From CAYILR01 sp964364175 (GTDB lineage Bacteria; Bdellovibrionota; UBA1018), in NCBI GenBank assembly GCA_964364175.1, contig CAYILR010000046.1, forward strand, positions 1-33,519: 33,519 bases of DNA, read 5' to 3'. Positions 15,339 to 22,239 of the stretch are shown piece after piece (position 1 is the stretch's first letter; each line of letters begins with the position of its first letter). Made by a program: the position numbers and the translations under genes. The notes below the pieces were generated by a model. The model had not been told where the DNA came from. It worked only from the letters and a program-made list of their open reading frames with translations, and did not search any database.

Positions 15339-15770
15339 TTACGCTTCCTCATTCGCTCGCTCGACGAATCCTTGAACCATCTTGGGCAAGCTGCTTTTGA
15401 CCATTCGATTCAGAATCAGTCCGGGTACAGGAATTGCGAATTCGATTTCAACTGTGTAGCGAATCTCCGTCTTTCCGGGACCAACCGATTTGAGTTCCCA
15501 GCGGCCGTTGTTCTTTTTGATCAAATCACCTTCGATCAAAGTCCAGGTCACGATTCCCTTTTCGCGATCTTCAACGTGGTCCAGGGTATAACGAGCGTCC
15601 TTGATCATGGAGACTTTGTACGCGACGCAAGCCTTGCCCTTGGCTTTGCTTTTGATTTTGACCTCTGTGCATCCATCCACAAAATCGGGATAGTCTTCGT
15701 ATTTCACGATGACATCAAAAAGCTTATCGCGATCGACTTTCAAAACTTCTTTGAACTCTGCGTTTGCCAT
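15339..15770 (-). CDS. SRPBCC / Coq10-START family protein
   Basis: The 143 residues fit the polyketide cyclase/START-like fold of the Coq10 and RatA group: the starting strand FKEVLKVDRDKLFDVIVKYEDYPDFVDGCTEVKI, central strands with VTWTLIEGDL, and the closing amphipathic helix LILNRMVKSSLPKMVQGFVERA. Such proteins bind hydrophobic ligands (quinones or lipids); in some bacteria RatA has been proposed to bind ribosomal 50S subunits. The ligand here is unknown. Only 2 nt separate it from the glpX stop and 6 nt from the phasin-like gene, so all three should be co-transcribed. Confidence 0.85.
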   Translation of the reverse strand: MANAEFKEVLKVDRDKLFDVIVKYEDYPDFVDGCTEVKIKSKAKGKACVAYKVSMIKDARYTLDHVEDREKGIVTWTLIEGDLIKKNNGRWELKSVGPGKTEIRYTVEIEFAIPVPGLILNRMVKSSLPKMVQGFVERANEEA

Positions 15771-15772
15771 TT

Positions 15773-16726
15773 TTAGTACCCCGGTTTTTTGTCAAATCGA
15801 TGTTCAGATTCAATGAGACGGACCGTTCCTGTCTCGGATCTCATTACGATAGAGTGAGTGAACGCTCCCCCCGGAACAAATCGAACCCCGTTCAAAAAAG
15901 TCCCTTGAGTCACGCCGGTTGCACAAAACATCACGTTCCCTTTGGCCAGGTCGTTGATTCCAAATACTTTGTTCAAATCAGCGATTCCCATTTTTTTGGC
16001 TCGCTCTTTTTCGTGTTCATTCCTAAATGCGAGCTGTCCTTGAAAATCCCCACCCATGCATCTCAGCGCGGCCGCAGCGATCACGCCTTCTGGCGCTCCA
16101 CCGATCCCCATGAGCACGTCGACTCCGCTGTCTTTTTTGCTGGTCGCAATCGCGGCCGAGACATCGCCATCGGTGATCAACCAAATCCGTGCACCTGCAG
16201 CACGAACTTCTTGAATGATATCCTCATGGCGAGGGCGATCCAAGATCACCACGGTGAGTTCCGAAACTTCGCATTTTTTTGCGCGGGCGATTTCTTTCAG
16301 GTTTTTTGTCGGAGTCGCATCGAGGTCAATCGCACCCACCGCATCAGGGCCTACGGCGATTTTCTTCATATAAGTGTCGGGCGCATGGAGGAAGTTCCCC
16401 TCTTCAGCAATCGCTAGAACAGAAAGCGCATTATATAGACCGCGAGCACAAATCGTCGTGCCTTCGAGCGGATCCAGTGCCAAATCCAGCTTCTGCCCGC
16501 CGCCTTTTCCGACCTGCTCTCCAATATAGAGCATCGGGGCTTCGTCGCGCTCCCCTTCTCCGATCACCACTCGTCCCGCAAAGTGAATCGAGTTAAACAT
16601 TTTCCGCATCGCTTCGACAGCAGCATGGTCGGCGGCTTTTTCGTCTCCGCGCCCCATCCAGCGGGCACTTGCAATAGCAGCCATTTCGGTCACACGAACA
16701 AACTCGAGCGCATAATTTCTATCCAT
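15773..16726 (-). CDS. glpX: Class II fructose-1,6-bisphosphatase
   Basis: GlpX hydrolyses fructose-1,6-bisphosphate to fructose-6-phosphate in gluconeogenesis and is metal dependent. The 317-residue protein has the family start (MDRNYALEFVRVTEMAAIASARWMGRG), the metal-site motif GEGERDE (56-62) and the Li-sensitive phosphatase motif DPLEGTT (85-91). The closing GGAPEGVIAAAAL segment is also present. The start at 16726 is chosen because it aligns with other GlpX proteins; the frame is open to 16768, but that extension is not conserved in type. It is divergent from pgsA, with 77 bp between the starts, and followed at once by the SRPBCC gene. No obvious RBS precedes the ATG. Confidence 0.96.
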   Translation of the reverse strand: MDRNYALEFVRVTEMAAIASARWMGRGDEKAADHAAVEAMRKMFNSIHFAGRVVIGEGERDEAPMLYIGEQVGKGGGQKLDLALDPLEGTTICARGLYNALSVLAIAEEGNFLHAPDTYMKKIAVGPDAVGAIDLDATPTKNLKEIARAKKCEVSELTVVILDRPRHEDIIQEVRAAGARIWLITDGDVSAAIATSKKDSGVDVLMGIGGAPEGVIAAAALRCMGGDFQGQLAFRNEHEKERAKKMGIADLNKVFGINDLAKGNVMFCATGVTQGTFLNGVRFVPGGAFTHSIVMRSETGTVRLIESEHRFDKKPGY

Positions 16727-16803
16727 GGGTATCTTTAAGCCCAAGAACGAGGTTTTTGCAATGTACATTCGAGTGCGAAACGAATAGCCTGGAAGAAATC
16801 TTT

Positions 16804-17439
16804 ATGGCTGAATCTGATTCGGATTCCTCACCGGAACTCCAATTCCACAACACCCCCAACTGGCTGACCCTCTCGCGAATTGCGGCGGTACCCGTGGTGG
16901 TGGGGCTGATGTTCATCCAAGAACCCTACTGGGACTGGGCGGCTGCGCTCTTGTTTGCTGCCGCTAGCATCACCGACTACTTTGACGGATACATCGCACG
17001 AGCCAGCAACACGGTCACAATTTACGGAAAGCTTCTGGATCCGCTGGCGGATAAATTCCTGGTCGTGTCGTCTTTGATTATGTTGCAGGAGCTGGGGCGG
17101 ATTCACCCGATCGTGGTCATTCTATTGGTCTGTCGTGAACTGGCCATCACCGGATTGCGAGCTTTGGCGAGCGCGGAGGGCGTAATCATCGCAGCATCGG
17201 GAGGCGCCAAATGGAAAACTGCGACGCAGATGGTCGCAATTCCATTCATCATCATCAATCAAGATCTCTTGGGTCTTCCGTTGTACTCAGTCGGCAAAGG
17301 ACTGCTCTGGATTTCTTTGGGAATGAGTCTTTGGTCCGCGAAGGACTACGTCGTGGATTTTTTCCGTGGCGTTCAACTCAAACATCGCAAACAAAGAGAA
17401 GCAAAACGGCTCGCTCGCGGAAAAAAGAGTAAAAAGTAG
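16804..17439 (+). CDS. pgsA: CDP-diacylglycerol--glycerol-3-phosphate 3-phosphatidyltransferase
   Basis: PgsA makes phosphatidylglycerol-phosphate from CDP-diacylglycerol and glycerol-3-phosphate, the committed step to phosphatidylglycerol, at the inner membrane. The CDP-alcohol phosphatidyltransferase signature is complete at residues 58-83 (Asp58, Asp61-Gly62, Ala65-Arg66, Gly75, Asp79, Asp83). The N-terminal TPNWLTLSRI and four or five hydrophobic helices also fit. The length is 211 residues. The start is ATG 16804 with GGAAGA about 8 nt upstream; an earlier in-frame start at 16756 lies in the glpX 5' region and is unlikely. The last 30 residues are very basic. Phosphatidylglycerol is also the diacylglyceryl donor for lipoproteins, of which there are several here. 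Confidence 0.95.
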   Translation: MAESDSDSSPELQFHNTPNWLTLSRIAAVPVVVGLMFIQEPYWDWAAALLFAAASITDYFDGYIARASNTVTIYGKLLDPLADKFLVVSSLIMLQELGRIHPIVVILLVCRELAITGLRALASAEGVIIAASGGAKWKTATQMVAIPFIIINQDLLGLPLYSVGKGLLWISLGMSLWSAKDYVVDFFRGVQLKHRKQREAKRLARGKKSKK

Positions 17440-17513
17440 AGGGTCACTCTGGCCCCGGCGGACTTCGCGGTCTCTAATAACCCATAAACAAGTAAAAGAA
17501 GTTGATTTTATTT

Positions 17514-17528
17514 CGGCACGCTACTTGC
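17514..17528 (+). promoter_or_regulatory. Sigma-54 (-24/-12) promoter for the Tyr/Gly-rich lipoprotein
   Basis: CGGCACG at 17514-17520 and TTGC at 17525-17528 have the required 10 bases between GG and GC. The predicted start is 17539-17540, immediately before the hairpin at 17542-17567. The only deviation from consensus is C in place of T before GG. Confidence 0.75.
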
Positions 17529-17541
17529 TAAAGGAGTTTGC

Positions 17542-17567
17542 GTCCCTCGCTCGGGAGAGTGAGGGAC
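17542..17567 (+). promoter_or_regulatory. 11-bp hairpin at the predicted 5' end of the lipoprotein mRNA
   Basis: Bases 17542-17552 pair with 17557-17567 (one G·U) around a GGGA loop. If transcription starts from the sigma-54 site, this stem is 2-3 nt from the 5' end. In that position such stems are known to protect mRNA from RNase E/RppH-dependent decay (for example the ompA leader). Confidence 0.7.
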
Positions 17568-17618
17568 ACGTGTTGGAGACCTAACAAGAGTAAGAGAGAA
17601 AAAGAGAAAGAGGAGAGT

Positions 17619-18404
17619 ATGAAATCGTTTCGTTCATCATTTAGCAAAATAGGATTAACCGTAGGCGCTGCACTTCCCCTGTTGGTGGGAACAGCCTGTC
17701 ACCAAAAATCATCCGATGATTATCTGTGGATCTTGTTGCTGGGCGGCGGGTACAGCTACAGCGGCGGCAGCACAGGTGGAGGCAGCACCTACTACGGCTG
17801 GTACGATGCCTATGGGTATCGTTGCGGCGCTCTCGGTCCGGGATGCGACTACTACTACAACGGCAGCAAAATCGATGTGTCTGCTGACCCCTACTACTAC
17901 AGCTCTTCGGGCTGGAGTTACTACTACAGCAACTATTATGGAACTTGGGTGGACGAGAGCCCATCCGGCATCATCTATGATGACTACTACGGGGACGCAC
18001 TCAACGAAGGCAACGAAGTCAGTGATGGCTTCGACATCATCAGCGATGTCGCTCTCGCCAATAAAAAACGGGATCAGGCTTTCGGTCACTACTTTGCTCA
18101 AAAATTCAGCTTGTCTGAAGAGCAAGGGACCAAAATTGCTAAAACCGTTTCTGATTACGGTTCTTTGAAAAAACGAACCGCAGCAGACATGGCCGACTTC
18201 ACCAAACGCCTCTACGGCGTGGATTTCGGCAAAGTCATCTCCGCTGTGGACGAACTGAAATCCGGCAACAAAGCTCCGATGAACGAAGTTCTCGAAGCCG
18301 TTGCACAAAACTGGAACACCACACCTGAGCAAGCTAAACGCGTGGGTATGGAACTTCACGGCCACTTGCTGAAAGACCTCGGTATTGAGGACGGTGGCAT
18401 CTAA
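17619..18404 (+). CDS. Tyr/Gly/Ser-rich lipoprotein with helical C-terminal domain
   Basis: A 261-residue product with a signal peptide ending in GTAC (Cys27), probably lipidated. Residues about 35-125 are extraordinarily rich in Tyr, Gly and Ser with YYY clusters and little charge, like low-complexity surface or adhesive segments. Residues about 150-261 look globular and helical (KRDQAFGHYFAQKFSLSEEQGTKIAKTVSDYGSLKKR). The start is ATG 17619 with GAGGAG close upstream; the frame is open from 17538, but that stretch is the leader with the 5' hairpin. The promoter is sigma-54. A strong terminator (18437-18472) follows, so it is a single-gene transcript. No family is recognised; high expression under special conditions is a fair inference. 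Confidence 0.75.
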   Translation: MKSFRSSFSKIGLTVGAALPLLVGTACHQKSSDDYLWILLLGGGYSYSGGSTGGGSTYYGWYDAYGYRCGALGPGCDYYYNGSKIDVSADPYYYSSSGWSYYYSNYYGTWVDESPSGIIYDDYYGDALNEGNEVSDGFDIISDVALANKKRDQAFGHYFAQKFSLSEEQGTKIAKTVSDYGSLKKRTAADMADFTKRLYGVDFGKVISAVDELKSGNKAPMNEVLEAVAQNWNTTPEQAKRVGMELHGHLLKDLGIEDGGI

Positions 18405-18436
18405 ATCGAAAGACTCTCCTCTAGAGAGAAACGATG

Positions 18437-18472
18437 GCCGGGAGGTGAGAAATCATCTCCCGGCTTTTTTTT
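18437..18472 (+). terminator. Strong intrinsic terminator
   Basis: A 12-bp stem (GCCGGGAGGTGA with TCATCTCCCGGC, one G·U) around a GAAA loop is followed by eight T. It lies 33 nt after the lipoprotein stop. Confidence 0.93.
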
Positions 18473-18488
18473 ACCCAAAAATCGCAGG

Positions 18489-18559
18489 ATTTCGCCAAAC
18501 GCGAAATCTGAGGGTTCGAGAAGCCTTCATCATGCCCTGGATTTCGCGTTTGGCGAAAT
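18489..18559. repeat. 20-bp perfect inverted repeat with self-palindromic arms
   Basis: ATTTCGCCAAACGCGAAATC (18489-18508) is repeated as its exact reverse complement at 18540-18559. Each arm can itself fold (TTTCGC/GCGAAA around five bases). Between the arms AGGG (18511-18514) pairs with CCCT (18535-18538), prolonging the large stem. It sits after the terminator and ends 13 nt before the transporter start. Confidence 0.85.
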
Positions 18560-18572
18560 GTAACATGGTTGA

Positions 18573-19466
18573 ATGCTCTCCCCGAAAAACAAAGCGATCA
18601 CCGAACTCGTCCTTTGCGGCGCTATCTGGGGATATGGGTTCATCGCGGTCAATGCGGCTCTGGAATTTTTTGGGCCGATGTGGATCAATAATCTCCGCAA
18701 TTTCATGGCGGCAGCAGTGGCTCTCCCTGTGGTTTTTCTGATTCCGAAATTCCGAGCAAAATTCACTCTTCCCCTCTTTCTGGCCGCAGGCGCACCCGGT
18801 ACTGCTCTCGCCCTCGCCCTCGTCTTCCAGACCTGGGGCATGAAATACACCTCCGTCACCAAAAGCGGATTCATCACTACTCTGTATGTTCTCTTTGTAC
18901 CGATCGGAATGGCTCTGGTGCACAAGCACCGAATTTCGATCTGGCACTGGGCCTATGTCCTGCTGGCCCTGCTGGGCACCGCATTGATGTGCAATTTTGA
19001 ATGGAATGGGGACGGCTGGAACAAAGGAGATGCTTTGGTGTTGATTGCGGCCATCCTGATGGCTGTGCAGTTCCTGCTCATCGATCGAACTGCCTCGAAG
19101 TTTAATGCACCTTTTTTGTTTAATACTGCGCAGACGGTTTGGGGATTCCTGGTCACGCTGCCGTTCGCCCTTCTCTTGGAAGGAACGAGCCTAAATCTCT
19201 CACGCCTGGGACTCTCCGCCTGGGCGATGATGGGGTTCCTTGCCTGGATCTCGACCTTGCTTGCCTTTGGCGTGCAAGTGGATGCTCAGAAACACCTCCC
19301 CCCCTCCACCACCAGCTTGCTTTGTCTTCTGGAGTCTCCATTCGCCGCCGTCTTTGCTGTCGTCTTTCTGAGCGAATCGCAATCCGTCACTCAGTGGATC
19401 GGTGGCTTCATGATATTGGGTGCTGCAGCTGGAGTTTCACTCTTGACAATTCAACCACAGCACTAG
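18573..19466 (+). CDS. DMT-superfamily (EamA) transporter
   Basis: A membrane protein of 297 residues with about ten hydrophobic helices in two repeats. It starts LVLCGAIWGYGFIAVNAALEFFGPMWINNLRNFMAA and ends with the second EamA repeat (SLLCLLESPFAAVFAVVFLSESQSVTQWIGGFMILGA), both typical of drug/metabolite exporters. Members export amino acids, metabolites or drugs; the substrate cannot be predicted. The start is ATG 18573 with no strong RBS. The large inverted repeat 18489-18559 ends just upstream, so any promoter must overlap it. pdxH follows 14 nt after the stop, suggesting an operon. Confidence 0.9.
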   Translation: MLSPKNKAITELVLCGAIWGYGFIAVNAALEFFGPMWINNLRNFMAAAVALPVVFLIPKFRAKFTLPLFLAAGAPGTALALALVFQTWGMKYTSVTKSGFITTLYVLFVPIGMALVHKHRISIWHWAYVLLALLGTALMCNFEWNGDGWNKGDALVLIAAILMAVQFLLIDRTASKFNAPFLFNTAQTVWGFLVTLPFALLLEGTSLNLSRLGLSAWAMMGFLAWISTLLAFGVQVDAQKHLPPSTTSLLCLLESPFAAVFAVVFLSESQSVTQWIGGFMILGAAAGVSLLTIQPQH

Positions 19467-19480
19467 AAACGGAATCTATC

Positions 19481-20065
19481 ATGAGAACATGCCCTGACCC
19501 GATTGCATTTTTTGAGGAATGGTTTCGAGAGGCCAAATCCAAGCGGGATGCCTGTTTAGATATGATGACTCTTGCGACCGTCACTGCTCGTGGAGTTCCA
19601 TCCGCACGCGTCGTTTTGCTGAAAGAAATCAATCAGGGACAGTTTTATTTTTTTACAAACTATAACAGCAACAAGGCCGCTGACCTGAAAAAGAAACCTC
19701 AGGCTTGTCTGGTTTTTCATTGGCCATCGCTTCAAAAACAAGTTCGCATCACGGGAGCTGTGACGAAAACCACTCGAAAAGAATCCGAGGAATATTTCAG
19801 AACCCGTCCACGCGGCAGCCAAATCGGAGCCTGGGCTTCGAATCAAAGCCATGTGATTTCCAGCCGTGAGGTGCTCGAAAAGCGATTTTCAGATTTTGAA
19901 AAAAAATTCTCCGGGAAAGATGTGCCCTGTCCAAAGAACTGGGGCGGATTCCGCGTTGATCCGAAGGAAATCGAATTTTGGATTGGGCAGGAAAGCCGGC
20001 TTCATGACCGATTTTTATATGTGAAAAAAAACAAGAAGTGGATAATCTCTCGTTTAGCTCCCTAA
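19481..20065 (+). CDS. pdxH: Pyridoxamine/pyridoxine 5'-phosphate oxidase
   Basis: PdxH is an FMN-dependent oxidase that converts pyridoxamine or pyridoxine 5'-phosphate to pyridoxal 5'-phosphate, the cofactor used for example by RocD in this window. The 194 residues contain all landmark segments: MTLATVTARGVPSARVVLLKEI, FYFFTNYNSNKAADL, ACLVFHWPSLQKQVRITG, RPRGSQIGAWASNQS and the C-terminal WGGFRVDPKEIEFWIGQESRLHDR. The start is ATG 19481 (GGA upstream). The frame is open to 19139 inside the transporter gene, which is a chance extension. The length is slightly below the E. coli enzyme (218) because the N-terminus is short. Confidence 0.96.
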   Translation: MRTCPDPIAFFEEWFREAKSKRDACLDMMTLATVTARGVPSARVVLLKEINQGQFYFFTNYNSNKAADLKKKPQACLVFHWPSLQKQVRITGAVTKTTRKESEEYFRTRPRGSQIGAWASNQSHVISSREVLEKRFSDFEKKFSGKDVPCPKNWGGFRVDPKEIEFWIGQESRLHDRFLYVKKNKKWIISRLAP

Positions 20066-20086
20066 TCTGCTTAAATGGAGAACTGA

Positions 20087-20932
20087 ATGAATACATTTCA
20101 ACAATTCCAAGGAACTGAAAGTTATCTGACGGATCGTGCGCTGGAAGCCGCCGTCAATTGTGCGATTGCGCTGCAGCGCCCGCTTTTGATCAAGGGAGAA
20201 CCGGGAACTGGCAAAACACTTCTAGCCGAGGCGATTTCAAAAGCACTGGGGCTGCCTTTGATTGCCTGGTCAGTGAAAAGCACTACGCGCGCGCAGGATG
20301 GATTGTACATTTACGACACCGTCCAGCGGCTGTATGACGCACGATTCGGCGAAGGCGACACGAAGGATATCCAACGCTACATCAAATTGGGTCCTTTGGG
20401 CCAAGCATTCGCGGCACCCGACCGAGTTGTGCTGTTGATTGACGAAGTGGATAAAGCCGACTTGGAATTCCCCAATGACCTTTTGCATGAGTTGGACCGA
20501 ATGCGATTTAAAGTCCTGGAAACAGGTGTTGAAGTTGTCGCACGCGAACGCCCGATCGTAATCATTACCAGCAACAACGAGAAAGAACTCCCGGATGCGT
20601 TCCTCAGACGCTGCGTTTTCCACTTCATTGATTTTCCGGATGCCGCATTGATGAAAAAAATCGTCGATGTCCATCATCCCAAACTCGAGCAGAAACTGGC
20701 GCAACAAGCCTTGGATGCTTTCTACAAAATCCGTGGAATGGATCGAGTTCGCAAACGTCCTTCCACCAGCGAGCTGATCGATTGGATTTCTGCGCTCAAG
20801 CGATCTGGAGTTGGGAATGTGATTTTGGATGAAAAACTTCCTTTCCTGGGAACTTTGCTGAAAAAAGAGCAGGACCACCAGGCTTTCTCCGATATCGTGC
20901 ACACGACCAAAAGGCGCACTCAGAGCACTTGA
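20087..20932 (+). CDS. MoxR-type AAA+ ATPase
   Basis: A 281-residue ATPase with Walker A GEPGTGKT (37-44), Walker B VVLLIDE (114-120), and sensor motifs in IVIITSNNEKELPDAFLRRC. This is the MoxR/CbbQ-type group, chaperone-like ATPases that remodel or activate partner enzymes and usually act with a VWA protein. The start is ATG 20087 with GGAG 6 nt upstream. Its stop TGA (20930-20932) is directly followed by the ATG of the VWA gene, so the pair is a tight operon. The client is unknown; no metal-dependent oxidoreductase gene is adjacent. Confidence 0.93.
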   Translation: MNTFQQFQGTESYLTDRALEAAVNCAIALQRPLLIKGEPGTGKTLLAEAISKALGLPLIAWSVKSTTRAQDGLYIYDTVQRLYDARFGEGDTKDIQRYIKLGPLGQAFAAPDRVVLLIDEVDKADLEFPNDLLHELDRMRFKVLETGVEVVARERPIVIITSNNEKELPDAFLRRCVFHFIDFPDAALMKKIVDVHHPKLEQKLAQQALDAFYKIRGMDRVRKRPSTSELIDWISALKRSGVGNVILDEKLPFLGTLLKKEQDHQAFSDIVHTTKRRTQST

Positions 20933-22126
20933 ATGATTGTTGAACTCATCCGAGAATTGAGGCAACGCAAGGTCCCCGTCGGAACACAGGAGCTGGTCGC
21001 ACTCGCCCAAGCCATGAGTCATGGGCTTCATCAAAATTCTCTCGATGAATTCTACTACATGGCCCGATCGATTCTCATTCACAACGAATCGCACTTGGAC
21101 GATTTTGACCAAGTTTTTTCGCATCTTTACAAAGGCATTGCGTACACTTCAAAACTCCTGCTCGATGAACTGGAAGAATGGCTCAAAGATCCGCGCAATC
21201 GTCCTGAACTCACGGACGAGGAAAAAGCCGCACTCAAAGAACTCGACATGGAAGAGCTGCGCAAAATGTTCGAGGAGCGATTGAAAGAACAAAAAGAACG
21301 CCACGACGGCGGCGGGTACTGGATCGGTACCGGCGGCAGGAGCCCGTTCGGCACCAACGGATATCACCCGAGCGGCATCAGCCTCCGCAACGGGCCGCGC
21401 GCTCCGGGTGGCGGTGGGCGCAGCGTAATCAGCATGGCGGATGCACGGCGATTTCGATCTTATCGCAGCGATCTGATTTTGGACGTCCGACAAGTGGAAG
21501 TCGCACTTCGCAAACTCCGCAGCTTTGACCGGGATGGCCGACAGGTCGAACTCGATATTGAAAAAACCGTGGACGCGACTGCTCGAGCATTCGGGGAATT
21601 AGAGGTGGTTTTGCGCAAGCCTCGCAAGCCCAACACGCGAGTGATCCTGATGATGGACGTGGGTGGGTCGATGGATCCATTCGCAACACTCGTCTCGCAG
21701 CTTTTCAGCGCGACAAAACGAGCCACTCATTGGAAAGAGCTCAGGACCTATTATTTTCATAACTCTGTGTATGGCAGGCTTTACCAAACCGACGAACTCA
21801 GAGAGCCCGTAATGGTTCGAGATCTGCTCCGCGAGTGCGATAGCCGTTACCAGCTGATCTTCGTCGGCGACGCCTCCATGGCCCCCTACGAGCTTATGGG
21901 ACCGTCCTGGACCATGGACGAGAAAGCAGAACAAATCACGAGTATACAATGGTTATTGAAACTCCGGGAGCACTTCCCCCGTTCGATTTGGCTGAACCCC
22001 GACCAAAGCCCCTGGGGCACCACCACCGTCGAAGCCATAGCAAGCGTGTTCCCGATGTTTCCATTGACCATTGATGGTTTAGAGACAGGGTTGCAACAAC
22101 TGAAATCAGGCAAAAGCTCGAGATAA
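20933..22126 (+). CDS. VWA domain protein (CoxE-like), MoxR partner
   Basis: The 397-residue protein contains a von Willebrand A fold with a MIDAS motif DVGGS (242-246), embedded in RVILMMDVGGSMDPF. A helical N-terminal part and a Gly-rich segment (about 126-165: GGGYWIGTGGRSPFGTNGYHP) are typical of this widespread CoxE-like family. It binds a divalent metal and partners with the MoxR ATPase encoded directly upstream. The start is ATG 20933, contiguous with the previous stop. The last codons and the stop form part of the left arm of the large inverted repeat 22115-22220. Confidence 0.92.
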   Translation: MIVELIRELRQRKVPVGTQELVALAQAMSHGLHQNSLDEFYYMARSILIHNESHLDDFDQVFSHLYKGIAYTSKLLLDELEEWLKDPRNRPELTDEEKAALKELDMEELRKMFEERLKEQKERHDGGGYWIGTGGRSPFGTNGYHPSGISLRNGPRAPGGGGRSVISMADARRFRSYRSDLILDVRQVEVALRKLRSFDRDGRQVELDIEKTVDATARAFGELEVVLRKPRKPNTRVILMMDVGGSMDPFATLVSQLFSATKRATHWKELRTYYFHNSVYGRLYQTDELREPVMVRDLLRECDSRYQLIFVGDASMAPYELMGPSWTMDEKAEQITSIQWLLKLREHFPRSIWLNPDQSPWGTTTVEAIASVFPMFPLTIDGLETGLQQLKSGKSSR

Positions 22127-22220
22127 AAACTTGCATCATGTGCGTTCACGCCAGCCGGAGGCGATAGGCGTGAGGGCATGGATGCCCGAAGGCACATGAT
22201 GCAAGTTTTTATCTCGAGCT
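22115..22220. repeat. 29-bp perfect inverted repeat enclosing two hairpins (cruciform/cloverleaf)
   Basis: Bases 22115-22143 and 22192-22220 are exact reverse complements over 29 positions. Inside, CACGCC (22147-22152) pairs with GGCGTG (22167-22172), with a smaller GCC/GGC stem within its loop; GGGCAT (22174-22179) pairs with ATGCCC (22182-22187). The single strand can therefore fold into a three-way junction. The left arm contains the stop codon of the VWA gene; the right arm ends 19 nt before the convergent DUF3443 stop. Confidence 0.93.
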
Positions 22221-22239
22221 GTTTACATGAATATCTAAA

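Noticed and set aside
20270..21124. Minus-strand frame of 284 codons
   Set aside because: Antisense to the MoxR and VWA genes, which have clear motifs; no RBS or family.
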